Positions 41,446 to 50,258 of a stretch of DNA of 54,268 nucleotides are shown here, one piece after another. The stretch's first letter is position 1. Each line of letters begins with the position of its first letter. The stretch lies in the NCBI RefSeq assembly GCF_900187615.1, contig NZ_FYDO01000039.1:1-54268 (forward strand), written 5' to 3'. The position numbers and the translations under genes were made by a program. The notes under the pieces were generated by a model. It saw nothing but the letters and a program-made list of their open reading frames with translations, was not told the DNA's origin and made no database searches. This stretch comes from Pseudomonas sp. Irchel s3f7. Lineage in GTDB: Bacteria; Pseudomonadota; Gammaproteobacteria; Pseudomonadales; Pseudomonadaceae.

Positions 41446-42324
41446 TCAAGTGCCCCAGACTTTCTGCGCCTTCGGCGCTTCGGCGAGGATCGCATCCACT
41501 GCCGCGCCGATTTCTTCTGCCTGCCACAACGCACCTTTGTCGCGAGTGACGCCGGTGCGCCAGCCGTCACCGAGGGAAATTCGCCCGCCCTGACTTTCGA
41601 AGATCTGACCGCTGACGTGAGCCGACGCAGGGCTTCCCAGCCACACCACCAGCGGCGCAACGTTTTCCGCGGCCCAAGCATCAAAGCTGCCGTCCTCGGG
41701 TTTTTTCACCACGTCGGGCATGGCGCCCTCGGTCATCGAGGTGCGTGCGGCCGGTGCCAGCGCGTTGGCGGTGACGCCGTAGCGAGCCAGTTCCGCCGCT
41801 TGCACCAGGGTCAGTGAAGCAATGCCGCCCTTGGCCGCCGAATAATTGGACTGTCCCACCGAGCCTTGCAGGCCGGCGCCGGAGCTGGTGTTGATGATCC
41901 GCGCGTCGACCGGTGTACCGGCCTTGGTCAGGTCGCGCCAGCGTCGGCCCAGGATGTTGGCCAGGCAGTAATGCCCCTTGAGATGGACGCGCATAACCAT
42001 GTCCCAGTCTTCTTCACTGAGGCTGATGAACATGCGGTCGCGCAACACCCCGGCATTGTTGATCAGCACATGCACTTCACCGAACGCCGCCAATGCTGCA
42101 TCGACGATGCGCTGCGCGGTGGCCAGGGTCGTAATGTCGTCGCTGTTGGCAATCGCCTGACCACCGTTGGCGCGAATCTCACCTGCCACATCTTCTGCAG
42201 CCTCGGCGCGAATATCGTTGACCACCACGTTGGCCCCTTGCGCAGCGAACGCCAGGGCGTAGGCGCGACCGAGTCCGCCGCCGGCCCCGGTGATGATCAC
42301 GGTGCGGTCTGCACACATAGCCAT
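41446..42324 (-). CDS. Short-chain dehydrogenase, Rv3548c-like
   Basis: A 292-residue SDR with TGAGGGLGRAYA cofactor motif, NNAG, Ser148, Tyr161 and Lys165. The NAGVLRDRMFISLSEEDWD and AELARYGVTANALAPAARTSM segments resemble Rv3548c of the mycobacterial HIP regulon and the dehydrogenase half of multifunctional enzymes. It likely oxidises a 3-hydroxyacyl-CoA in ring C/D degradation. The ATG is preceded by AAGGAG at 6 bp. It is the last gene of the hsaC operon, next to the repeat array. Confidence 0.83.
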   Translation of the reverse strand: MAMCADRTVIITGAGGGLGRAYALAFAAQGANVVVNDIRAEAAEDVAGEIRANGGQAIANSDDITTLATAQRIVDAALAAFGEVHVLINNAGVLRDRMFISLSEEDWDMVMRVHLKGHYCLANILGRRWRDLTKAGTPVDARIINTSSGAGLQGSVGQSNYSAAKGGIASLTLVQAAELARYGVTANALAPAARTSMTEGAMPDVVKKPEDGSFDAWAAENVAPLVVWLGSPASAHVSGQIFESQGGRISLGDGWRTGVTRDKGALWQAEEIGAAVDAILAEAPKAQKVWGT

Positions 42325-42381
42325 GTTTGACTCCTTAAAAAATGGATGGCCGCACGCCCGAAGCGGCGGCCGGCAAAAAAA

Positions 42382-43533
42382 TCACAAGCGTTCGATAATG
42401 GTCACGTTGGCCTGGCCGCCGCCTTCACACATGGTTTGCAAGCCATAGCGGCCACCGCTGCATTCCAGTTCGTTGAGCAGCGTGGTCATCAGTCGTGCGC
42501 CGGTCGCGCCCAACGGATGGCCGAGGGCAATCGCACCGCCATTGACGTTGGTGCGCGCAGGGTCGTAATCCAGCTCCTTGGCCCAGGCCATGACCACCGA
42601 GGCAAAGGCTTCGTTGATCTCCACGCGGTCGATGTCGGCCATGCTCAGGCCGCTTTTGGCCAAGGCCCGGCGGGTAGCCGCAATCGGGGCAGTGAGGTGC
42701 CAGATCGGATCGTCACCGAGCACCGTCAACTGATGAATCCGTGCCCGTGGCGTCAGGTCGTAGCGCTTGAGCGCCGCCTCGGACACCACCAGCAACGCCG
42801 CCGAGGCGTCGCAGGTCTGGCTGGAAACGGCCGCGGTGATCGAGGGAAATTGCGGGTCCACCGGTTGCAATTCGGCCATCTTCGCCAGGCTGCTGTGGCG
42901 CGGGGTTTCATCCACCGCCAGGCCCTGGCAGCTGACGATTTCCCGGGCAAAGCGGCCACTGGCGATGGCCGCCAAAGCGCGCTCGTGGCTTTGCAAAGCA
43001 AACGCTTCCATTTGCTCGCGGCTGATCTGCCAGTGATCGGCAATCCGTTGTGCCGCGTAGAACTGGTTCACTGGCTGCTGGCCAAACCGCGCGCGCCAGC
43101 CGACGCTGCCCGAGAACGGATCAGCAAAACCCAGCGGCTGGCCGGCGAGCATCGCCGAGGAAATCGGGATCTGGGTCATGGTCTGTACCCCGCCCACCGC
43201 AACCACATCCTGGGTGCCGCTCATCACCGCCTGCGCGGCGAAGTGCAGCGCCTGTTGCGACGACCCGCACTGGCGATCGACTGTGGTGCCGGGCACCGTC
43301 AGGGGTAAACCGGCGGCTAGCCAACTGGTGCGCGCGATATCGCCGGCCTGGGAACCGATGGTGTCGACGCAACCGAATATCACGTCGTCATAATCTTCCG
43401 CAGGGATCGCATTGCGCTCCACCAGCGCCTTGAGCACATGGGCGCCTAGGTCAATCGCGTGGATCTCGCTCAGCCCTCCCTTGCGTTTGCCGGTAGGGCT
43501 GCGCAGTGCATCAACAATGTAGGCCTGTGCCAT
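42382..43533 (-). CDS. fadA6: FadA6-like thiolase of steroid ring degradation
   Basis: A 383-residue thiolase with nucleophile Cys89 (VDRQCGSSQQA), His339 (ALGHPLGATGA) and Cys369 (QTMCEGGGQANVTIIERL). The CGSSQQA and MCEGGG variants and the sequence overall closely match M. tuberculosis FadA6 (Rv3556c), which thiolytically cleaves the product of ring C opening. It sits 57 bp upstream of the SDR gene and 3 bp after an acyl-CoA dehydrogenase gene. Confidence 0.87.
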   Translation of the reverse strand: MAQAYIVDALRSPTGKRKGGLSEIHAIDLGAHVLKALVERNAIPAEDYDDVIFGCVDTIGSQAGDIARTSWLAAGLPLTVPGTTVDRQCGSSQQALHFAAQAVMSGTQDVVAVGGVQTMTQIPISSAMLAGQPLGFADPFSGSVGWRARFGQQPVNQFYAAQRIADHWQISREQMEAFALQSHERALAAIASGRFAREIVSCQGLAVDETPRHSSLAKMAELQPVDPQFPSITAAVSSQTCDASAALLVVSEAALKRYDLTPRARIHQLTVLGDDPIWHLTAPIAATRRALAKSGLSMADIDRVEINEAFASVVMAWAKELDYDPARTNVNGGAIALGHPLGATGARLMTTLLNELECSGGRYGLQTMCEGGGQANVTIIERL

Positions 43534-43536
43534 GAC

Positions 43537-44595
43537 TCATTCCTCGAAAGTATGCCCCGGCCCCAGGCCGGTGGCGTCGGCGAACAGGTAGTCGCTGACA
43601 CGGGTTTTGTGGAAGCCGCGGTCCCCCCAGGACGCATCGAGGGCCCAGGCTCGCTTCATGAACATTTGCAGATCCACTTCCCAGGTGTACCCCATCGCAC
43701 CGTGCACCTGGATGCCTTTGCGCGCGGCAATCCAGCTCGCCTCATTCGCCGCCAGACGCGCTTGGGAAACCCAGACGCCAGCGTTGTCTTCGCCTCGAGC
43801 CAAGGCATGGGCGGCGCGGTACAGCACCGGCTTGGCCTGTTCGATGTAACGGGCCACGTCGGCCAGGTGATGTTTGACCGCCTGGAAACTGCCGATCGGT
43901 TTGCCGAACTGTTTGCGTTGGGCCACGTAGTCCACCGACAGGTCGAGCATGCGCTGCGCCAGCCCTAACAGTTGCCCGGCCACCGACAGCGCGCCACGGT
44001 CCAACAGGCGTTCCTGCAAAGCCCGACCCTGCTCGCCGCTGGCCACGCAGGTCGCCGCGGACGGAGTCCAGCTCACCCGGCCCAGACGTCGCGAAGCATC
44101 GATGCTCGGGTGGTTTTCCACGTCCACTTCGGTTCGCGGCACCACGTGGATGTCGTCGCCGTCGGTGAGTATCAACACTTCGGCCAGTTGCGCGTCGCTG
44201 ACCAGGGCATTGACTGGATGACTGATTGCCATGCGCAAACTGCCATCGGCGATCCGTGGCAACAGATCGGCGCGGGCGGGATGCCCCGCGGGCAGAGCGG
44301 CGAGCAAGCCACTGGCGACATAGGCGGTGTCGGCCAAGGAATCAGGAATGGCGTAGTAACCCAGATCCTGGGTCATCAGCGCCCAGGTCACATCGTCCAT
44401 GCCAAGGCCACCTTCAGCCTCGGGCACCGACAAGGCGGTCAGGCCCTGATCAGCGATCTTGTTGCGCAAGTCCCGAGAACGCCCGGCATCGGTCTCCCAG
44501 ATTTCCCTGAGCATTTCCGGTGCAGCTTCGGTCATCAGGAAACGACTGATGGCTTCGCGGAACGCCAACTGGTCATCGTTAAAAGTGAAGTCCAT
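43537..44595 (-). CDS. Acyl-CoA dehydrogenase, small subunit type
   Basis: A 352-residue acyl-CoA dehydrogenase, shorter than standard homotetrameric enzymes. It begins MDFTFNDDQLAFREAISRFL; the C-terminal domain has YVAQRKQFGKPIGSFQAVKH and AMGYTWEVDLQMFMKRA. It is paired with the longer dehydrogenase just upstream, a pattern of the alpha2beta2 steroid acyl-CoA dehydrogenases (FadE26/27, FadE28/29, FadE31-33, ScdC1C2). ATG 44595 with AAGGAG is chosen over longer frames. The exact intermediate it acts on cannot be read from sequence. Confidence 0.82.
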   Translation of the reverse strand: MDFTFNDDQLAFREAISRFLMTEAAPEMLREIWETDAGRSRDLRNKIADQGLTALSVPEAEGGLGMDDVTWALMTQDLGYYAIPDSLADTAYVASGLLAALPAGHPARADLLPRIADGSLRMAISHPVNALVSDAQLAEVLILTDGDDIHVVPRTEVDVENHPSIDASRRLGRVSWTPSAATCVASGEQGRALQERLLDRGALSVAGQLLGLAQRMLDLSVDYVAQRKQFGKPIGSFQAVKHHLADVARYIEQAKPVLYRAAHALARGEDNAGVWVSQARLAANEASWIAARKGIQVHGAMGYTWEVDLQMFMKRAWALDASWGDRGFHKTRVSDYLFADATGLGPGHTFEE

Positions 44596-44605
44596 GGGCG
44601 GCTCC

Positions 44606-45769
44606 TTATTTCGGCAAGCCGAGCATCCGCTCGGCAATGATGTTGCGCTGGATTTCGTTGGTGCCGGCGTAGATCGGGCCGGATTGGGCGAACAGGAAGC
44701 CCTCCAGCCAACCCGCCGCATCACCTGCCTGCGCGCCCTTGTCCAGCAATTCTCCACGCGTGCCGAGAATGCGCATGGCGGTCTCGTGCATCTTCAGGTC
44801 CAGCTCCGACCAGATGATTTTGTTGATGCTCGACTCGGCGCCGACCTGCTCGCCTCGGCTCAAACGCCCGACGGTGTAATAGGCCGACAGCGCGTAGGCC
44901 TCGGCGCCCATCCAGGTCTCCAACACCGCCTCGCGCAGACCCGGGTCGCGGTCGGCACTGGCGCGGTTCGCCTTATACAGTTCGACCAGCTTGCGGGCCG
45001 TGGCCTGGAAACGCGCCGGGGAACGCAACAGCAGCCCGCGCTCGAAACCGGCGGTGGCCATTGCCACGTGCCAGCCTTGTCCTTGGTCACCGATGCGGTT
45101 GGCCACCGGCACTCGCACATCGTCGAAAAACACTTCGGCAAAAGCATCTTTGCCATTGAGCGCCTTGATCGGGCGAATGCTCACCCCCGGCGTGTCCAGC
45201 GGCACCATGATGAACGACAGGCCGTGGTGACGAGCCGATCCTGGCTCGCTGCGGAACAGGCCGAACAGCCAGTCGGCGTAGATCGCCCGGGTCGACCAGG
45301 TTTTCTGCCCATTGATCACGTAATGATCGCCGTCGAGCAGCGCCTTGCTGGTGATCGCCGCCATGTCGGAACCGGCGTTGGGCTCCGACCAACCTTGCGC
45401 CCACATGTCCAGGCTGGCGGCCATGCGTGGCAGGAAACGCTTTTTCTGCTCCGGGGTGCCAAATTCCATCAGCGTTGGTCCCAGCAGCAACTGGCCGTTC
45501 TGGTTGACTCGCATCGGTGCGCCGGCACCGTAATACTCTTCCTCGAAGATCAGCCACTCGATCAAGTCGCTACCGCGACCGCCGAGTTCGGCCGGCCACA
45601 TCACCATCGACCAGCGGCTCTCGAACAGCTTGGCCTCCCAGGCGCGGTGCTGTTCAAAGCCTTCGCGGGTGTCATAGCTCGCCAGGGGCTCGCGTGGCAG
45701 GTTGGCGGCCAGCCAGGCACGGACTTCGGCGCGGAAGGCGTTTTGCTTGGGGGTATAAGTCAGGTCCAT
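44606..45769 (-). CDS. Acyl-CoA dehydrogenase, large subunit type
   Basis: A 387-residue acyl-CoA dehydrogenase with the FAD-domain segments GWSEPNAGSDMAAI and GQKTWSTRAIYADW and the C-terminal signature GTNEIQRNIIAERMLGLPK. Together with the gene 10 bp downstream it probably forms one heteromeric flavoenzyme for a ring C/D intermediate. Resemblance to FadE30 or FadE31-33 is likely, but I cannot assign one. It follows echA20 by 9 bp. Confidence 0.82.
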   Translation of the reverse strand: MDLTYTPKQNAFRAEVRAWLAANLPREPLASYDTREGFEQHRAWEAKLFESRWSMVMWPAELGGRGSDLIEWLIFEEEYYGAGAPMRVNQNGQLLLGPTLMEFGTPEQKKRFLPRMAASLDMWAQGWSEPNAGSDMAAITSKALLDGDHYVINGQKTWSTRAIYADWLFGLFRSEPGSARHHGLSFIMVPLDTPGVSIRPIKALNGKDAFAEVFFDDVRVPVANRIGDQGQGWHVAMATAGFERGLLLRSPARFQATARKLVELYKANRASADRDPGLREAVLETWMGAEAYALSAYYTVGRLSRGEQVGAESSINKIIWSELDLKMHETAMRILGTRGELLDKGAQAGDAAGWLEGFLFAQSGPIYAGTNEIQRNIIAERMLGLPK

Positions 45770-45778
45770 GGCGTTATC

Positions 45779-46531
45779 TCAGAACTTGGCGTCGCGTTTT
45801 TCGACGAAGGCCCGGCGCGTTTCCGCGGAGTCCGGGCTGCTGTAGGCCTGCATGGTGAAGCCCTGTTCCCAGCGGTATTTATCTTCCAGATTGCCGTCTT
45901 CGATGCCGTTCAAGGCTTCCTTGGCGATGCGAATCATCCCCGGGCTTTTTTCGGCAATTTTTGCCGCGATGCCCAAGGCGGTTTCACGCAACTGGTCCTT
46001 GCTGACGATCCGTTCGATAAAGCCGTACTGAAGGGCTTCGGGTGCGCCGATGCTGTCGCCGGTAAAGAACAGGTAGCGAACTTTCTGCACCGGGAACAGA
46101 CGTTGCAGATGTGCACCGCCCCCCATGGCCCCACGGTCGACTTCCGGCAAGGCGAAGGTCGCGCATTCAGAAGCGACAACGATGTCCGCCGCCCCGGTGA
46201 TACCAATGCCGCCACCGAGGACAAAACCATGCACTGCGACAATCACCGGCACCGGGTTGCGGTGCACGGCCTTGAAGGTCGCGTAATTACCGGCATTGAC
46301 CTCGACGATGCGCTCCGGGTACTTGTCCAGTTCCTTGATGTCGACACCCGCGCAAAATCCGCGGCCCTCGGCGCGGATAACGATCACCCGCACCTCGGGG
46401 TTGGCACCAAGGGTTTCGATCTGTTGCGCCAAGGCTTGCCACTCCTGGCTGTCCAGGGCGTTGACCGGTGGTTTGGCGATCACCAGCTCAGCGATCCCCT
46501 GATTGAGTTGCGTGGTAAATGCCGGGGTCAT
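45779..46531 (-). CDS. echA20: EchA20-like ring-opening crotonase
   Basis: A 250-residue crotonase matching M. tuberculosis EchA20 (Rv3550) in PPVNALDSQEW, VIRAEGRGFCAGVDIKEL, GFVLGGGIGITGAADIVVAS and FALPEVDRGAMGG. EchA20 hydrolytically opens ring D of HIEC-CoA to COCHEA-CoA. It overlaps ipdC by 4 bp (ATGA), so the two are translationally coupled. Confidence 0.88.
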   Translation of the reverse strand: MTPAFTTQLNQGIAELVIAKPPVNALDSQEWQALAQQIETLGANPEVRVIVIRAEGRGFCAGVDIKELDKYPERIVEVNAGNYATFKAVHRNPVPVIVAVHGFVLGGGIGITGAADIVVASECATFALPEVDRGAMGGGAHLQRLFPVQKVRYLFFTGDSIGAPEALQYGFIERIVSKDQLRETALGIAAKIAEKSPGMIRIAKEALNGIEDGNLEDKYRWEQGFTMQAYSSPDSAETRRAFVEKRDAKF

Positions 46532-47640
46532 AGGGGTTCTCCAATGCTGGCAGGATGGTGAGAGGGGCGTGCCTGGCTACGTGCCAGGAGCGCATCCAGG
46601 CATTGCTGGGCCTCGCTGGCGATGCCTTCGATGACTTCACGACAACTGAGCAACTCGCCGATGGCGGCGGCAACCTGGCCACTGGGCAAGATGCCTTCGT
46701 CCGGTGCGCCATCGACCATCGAGCGCTGCAACAGCACCGGCTGGTTGGCGGCCATCACCACTTGCGACAACGCGGAAGGGTCTTCACGCAACGCGCGAAC
46801 AAACACTGCGGCCATGTGTCCCAGGCTCATGCCAGTCTGCTGCTTCCACTGCCAGGCGCTGCCCAGAGCAATGCGCAGGCGACCGAAGGAACCCGCCTGT
46901 TCCAAGTGATTGATGAAGCGGTTTTCGATCATGCGGTGGCGCATGCCATCGACCGCCGTGGTCACGCGCACTTGCTGCGGATCGTTTACCTTCAGATAGT
47001 GTTCGAGCGTTGCGGCCGGGGTCGGCGATTCACGGGTCATGAGAAAACGCGTGCCCATGGCGATGCCTGCGCCGCCAGCAGCCAACACCGAGGCCAGGCC
47101 ACGTCCGGTGGAAAACCCACCGGCCGCGATCACCGGCACCTTGACCGCCGCCAGTACCTGGGGCAGCAGGATCGAACTGGGTACGCCACCGGTGTGGCCA
47201 CCGCCCTCACCGCCCTGAATGGTAATGAGATCGGCGCCCAGTTCCACCGCCTTCAGCGCATGCTTCAATGCACCAACAGTGGGAATGCACAACACCTTGG
47301 CTGCCTTGAAGCGCGCGATGGTCTGTTTGTCCGGGCCGCGTCCGTAACTCACGGCGCGCAAGCGGTACTTGATCGCCAGGTCGACGCACTGCGTGGCGTT
47401 GTCCTGGAACATATGGAAATTGAGTCCGAAGTTGCTGCCGCCAGTGGCGTCGATCACCTTGAGAATTTCGCCTTCCAGTTCATCCGCCGCGATGGTCGCC
47501 CCTGCCAGAAAACCAAAACCTCCCGCTTGGGTCGTGGCGATCACCAGATTGGCGTCGGCGACCCAGCCCATCGCGGTTTGCACAATCGGATAACGGCAAC
47601 CGAGGGCCTCGGTCAGCGGCGTATCGAGCCAGCTGTTCAT
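46528..47640 (-). CDS. ipdC: IpdC-like FMN oxidoreductase (nitronate monooxygenase fold)
   Basis: A 370-residue TIM-barrel flavoprotein. PIVQTAMGWVADANLVIAT, IQGGEGGGHTGG, VIAAGGFSTGRGLASVLAAG and AMGTRFLMT follow mycobacterial IpdC (Rv3553), needed to convert 5-OH-HIC-CoA during ring C/D degradation. The GGGHTGG and AAGGF loops bind FMN phosphate. Both ends overlap neighbours by 4 bp. A housekeeping nitronate monooxygenase is unlikely given the context. Confidence 0.87.
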   Translation of the reverse strand: MNSWLDTPLTEALGCRYPIVQTAMGWVADANLVIATTQAGGFGFLAGATIAADELEGEILKVIDATGGSNFGLNFHMFQDNATQCVDLAIKYRLRAVSYGRGPDKQTIARFKAAKVLCIPTVGALKHALKAVELGADLITIQGGEGGGHTGGVPSSILLPQVLAAVKVPVIAAGGFSTGRGLASVLAAGGAGIAMGTRFLMTRESPTPAATLEHYLKVNDPQQVRVTTAVDGMRHRMIENRFINHLEQAGSFGRLRIALGSAWQWKQQTGMSLGHMAAVFVRALREDPSALSQVVMAANQPVLLQRSMVDGAPDEGILPSGQVAAAIGELLSCREVIEGIASEAQQCLDALLARSQARPSHHPASIGEPL

Positions 47641-48545
47641 TGGCTTTTGTCCTCGTCCTGCTTGTTGGCCCGAGCCATGCCTTTGGCATCGAAACCGCCG
47701 AGTTTGTCACCGGACAACAGCTCGTTATGGGCATGGGCAAAGTGGTGCCAGGCGAACACGGCATCCATTGCCGTGCGCTTGCCTTGCAGGTCTTCAACGT
47801 GGTTGATCGCCTGCTTGGTCAGCGCCAGGCCCATGCGCGGCTGGCGGGCGATGCCGGCGGCCAGGGCATAGGTGGCCGACTCCAGTTCTTCACGTGACAC
47901 CAGGCGGTTGACCATGCCCACTTGCCAGGCGCGGTTGGCGCTCATGCGGTCACCGGTGAAGAGAAATTCCTTGGCAATACGCGGGTTCATTTCGTAGGGA
48001 TGGGCAAAGTACTCCACCCCCGGAATGCCCATGCGCACCACCGGATCCTGGAAGAACGCGTCGTCGCTGGCGACGATCAGATCGCAGACCCAGGCCAGCA
48101 TCAGCCCACCCGCGATACACGCGCCATGGACCATCGCGATGGTCGGCTTGGGCAGTTCACGCCAGCGTCGGCACATGCCCAGGTACACCTCCTGCTCGCG
48201 GGCATACAGCTGCTCGCCACCAGGCTTGTTGGTGTGATCCCACCACAGGTGCGCGCGCTCAAACGGCTTGTCGATATCGCGCCCCGGAGTGCCTATATCG
48301 TGGCCCGCCGAGAAGTGCTTGCCGTTGCCCCGCAGGACGATGACCTTGACGCTGTCGTCGTTCACCGCCTGGCGAAAGCACGCATCCAGGGCGTAGGTCA
48401 TCTGCGAGTTTTGCGCGTTGTTGAAGGTTGGCCGGTTCAGCGTCAGCGTGGCGATACCCTCGGCCACGCTGTACAGCACCGGGGTGTCCGTCTCGTAGAT
48501 GGCTTTGTCCTCGCGGACGATAAATTCACTGTCGCTGCTGTGCAT
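47637..48545 (-). CDS. Enoyl-CoA hydratase/isomerase family protein
   Basis: A 302-residue crotonase with an N-terminal extension of about 20 residues and a C-terminal extension of about 30. The oxyanion segment is NGKHFSAGHDIG and the helix is GACIAGGLMLAWVCDLIVASDDAFFQDPVVRMG; the first hydratase Glu is replaced by Leu, and the second position is Asp in FFQDPVV. It may therefore be an isomerase, hydrolase or atypical hydratase. A ScdN-type role in the C. testosteroni pathway is possible but unproven. It overlaps ipdC by 4 bp. Confidence 0.8.
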   Translation of the reverse strand: MHSSDSEFIVREDKAIYETDTPVLYSVAEGIATLTLNRPTFNNAQNSQMTYALDACFRQAVNDDSVKVIVLRGNGKHFSAGHDIGTPGRDIDKPFERAHLWWDHTNKPGGEQLYAREQEVYLGMCRRWRELPKPTIAMVHGACIAGGLMLAWVCDLIVASDDAFFQDPVVRMGIPGVEYFAHPYEMNPRIAKEFLFTGDRMSANRAWQVGMVNRLVSREELESATYALAAGIARQPRMGLALTKQAINHVEDLQGKRTAMDAVFAWHHFAHAHNELLSGDKLGGFDAKGMARANKQDEDKSQ

Positions 48546-48560
48546 GCTCGCCTCCTTGTC

Positions 48561-49358
48561 TCAGGCCGTACGGATGCCGGGCGGGTTGCCCTTGATCGTG
48601 GTGGCGCGGTAATCGTGGGGGTCGAGGCGGCGGATCAGGGCCAACTGCTCAGGGGTGGGGTGCACGGTTTCGTGCAACTGCGCGGACTTGAGCAACGGGA
48701 AACCGGTGTTCTCCTGAACCTGCTCGAAACTCACGCCGGGGTGCAACGAACGCACCTGCACCGCACGCTCCGGGCCATTGAAATCCAGGACGCACAGATC
48801 GCTGACCACGCAATGGATGTCCATCAAGTCGCGGCGCGCACCTTCGGGCCAGCGCTCGGCCTTGAAGCCGACACCGGAGACCATGTCCACTTCGCCGCTG
48901 ACAAACACCCGCGTGTTATGGCTGGGCACGAAGAACGAGTTGAGGTGGTTGATGCTGTTGCCGGGCAAGCCCCGCACACCCAGGATCGCGGTCTTGGGCT
49001 TTTGATAGTCGCCGACGCAGGACAGATTGGTCTGGCCCCAACGGTCGATCTGGGTCGGGCCGATCATCGCGTGACGGCGACCACCCCAGACGCATTCGAA
49101 GACCCGCTCGAACGACATGTACCCCGAGTAACGCGGCACATAGTCACCACGCGGGCCGAGCGGGATCGGTTCTTCGACCAGGAACGCCTCGCTGTCGGTC
49201 ATCAGCAGTTCCGGGCTGTGGGTCAGCTTGGCCAGGCTAGCGCCCAGACGCGGGATCACGCCCAGGCCCGAGGCAATCACCTCGCCATTGCCACGCCAGG
49301 CCTCGGAGGCGGCGACGATCATCAGTTCAGCGAGGGTGAAATCACAGGTTGCAGACAT
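48561..49358 (-). CDS. ipdB: IpdB, beta subunit of the ring C hydrolase
   Basis: A 265-residue subunit of the CoA-transferase superfamily. IGPTQIDRWGQTNLSCVG, ILGVRGLPGNSINHLNSFF and SLHPGVSFEQVQENTGF match M. tuberculosis IpdB (Rv3552). IpdAB is not a transferase but hydrolyses the ring C carbon-carbon bond of COCHEA-CoA. It lies 12 bp downstream of ipdA. Confidence 0.9.
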   Translation of the reverse strand: MSATCDFTLAELMIVAASEAWRGNGEVIASGLGVIPRLGASLAKLTHSPELLMTDSEAFLVEEPIPLGPRGDYVPRYSGYMSFERVFECVWGGRRHAMIGPTQIDRWGQTNLSCVGDYQKPKTAILGVRGLPGNSINHLNSFFVPSHNTRVFVSGEVDMVSGVGFKAERWPEGARRDLMDIHCVVSDLCVLDFNGPERAVQVRSLHPGVSFEQVQENTGFPLLKSAQLHETVHPTPEQLALIRRLDPHDYRATTIKGNPPGIRTA

Positions 49359-49370
49359 AGTCGCTAATCC

Positions 49371-50246
49371 TCAGAACACGGGAAGGGGCAAGGCGCCCAT
49401 GGAGTCGGCACCACCGTTCTGTGCCTGATAGGCCTGCTCGCCACCGGCGATGTAGGTCTGCACATAGTCCTGCCAGCCGTTGTCCGCCTGGCTGCTGGCG
49501 ACATAGTTTTTCAGGTGTTTGAGGTCCCAGCCGTAGTCGGGGGCGCAGAGCGTCGGGTGCGCACCGAGGGGCGCATGCACCACGCCGGTCACCAAGTAAC
49601 GCTCGAAGGTGTTGAAGCGGGCCTGATCGGCGCTCAGCTCCAGGCGTTCTTCCAGGCGTTCGCAGGAGACAAAGCATTGCTTGGCAGCGCGGGCGAACAG
49701 GTGGTCAAAATATGGGTCGGGACCGGTCACCAGGCAGTTGCCCAAGCGATCGGCGACGTTGGCATGCAAGAACGCCACGTCGAGGTTGAGTGCCGGCATG
49801 GCCAGCAGCACCTCGCCATCGGCATAAGGCGACTGGATGGTCTTGAGCTCCGGATTCAGGCGCGTCACATCGGTTGCCAGGCCACAACGGGTCGGCAGGA
49901 ACGGCAAGCGCAGGCCGGCGGCGCGCAGGCCCCACTGGAACATGCCTTCGTCCAGCTCCATCAGCTCCAGCTCGCCGGCTTCGCGGGCCTTGCGGTAGTA
50001 GGGTTCCAGCGGAATGGCATCAAGGGTGGCGAAGCCGAACACCAGCTTCTTGACCTTGCCGGCAGCGCACAGCATGCCCACTTCGGGGCCACCGTAGGCG
50101 ACCACGGTCAGGTCCTTGACCGGCGAACGCAGGATCTCGCGCACGATGGCCATCGGCTTGCGCCGCGGGCCCCAGCCGCCGAAACCGATGGTCATGCCAT
50201 CGCGCAATTGAGCGACCGCATCGGCCGCTGTCAGTTGTTTGTTCAT
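49371..50246 (-). CDS. ipdA: IpdA, alpha subunit of the ring C hydrolase
   Basis: A 291-residue CoA-transferase-fold subunit, almost the length of M. tuberculosis IpdA (292). AVAQLRDGMTIGFGGWGPRR, TVVAYGGPEVGMLCAAGKVK, ELDEGMFQWGLRAAGLRLPF and GPDPYFDHLFARAAKQCF are clear matches. ATG 50246 (MNKQLT) is chosen over ATG 50255 because AAGGA lies 8 bp before it. It follows hsaC by 12 bp. Confidence 0.92.
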   Translation of the reverse strand: MNKQLTAADAVAQLRDGMTIGFGGWGPRRKPMAIVREILRSPVKDLTVVAYGGPEVGMLCAAGKVKKLVFGFATLDAIPLEPYYRKAREAGELELMELDEGMFQWGLRAAGLRLPFLPTRCGLATDVTRLNPELKTIQSPYADGEVLLAMPALNLDVAFLHANVADRLGNCLVTGPDPYFDHLFARAAKQCFVSCERLEERLELSADQARFNTFERYLVTGVVHAPLGAHPTLCAPDYGWDLKHLKNYVASSQADNGWQDYVQTYIAGGEQAYQAQNGGADSMGALPLPVF

Positions 50247-50258
50247 GTTGATCATTCC

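Noticed and set aside
40125..41527. Small open frames inside the 448-bp repeats, for example those encoding MARHTLAPVLLRGP
   Set aside because: They recur in every repeat copy and at 19.2 kb, have no ribosome sites, and follow the repeat rather than any family.
44459..46561. A 700-codon frame opposite echA20 and the dehydrogenase genes
   Set aside because: It spans several verified genes and their junctions on the other strand.
46528..47640. Housekeeping nitronate monooxygenase or enoyl-ACP reductase FabK
   Set aside because: The overlap with echA20 and another crotonase, and the motif match to IpdC, make a steroid role more likely.
48561..50246. Ordinary 3-oxoacid CoA-transferase (PcaIJ type) for the beta-ketoadipate pathway
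   Set aside because: The sequence segments match IpdA and IpdB rather than PcaI/PcaJ, and the context is hsaC/echA20/ipdC.
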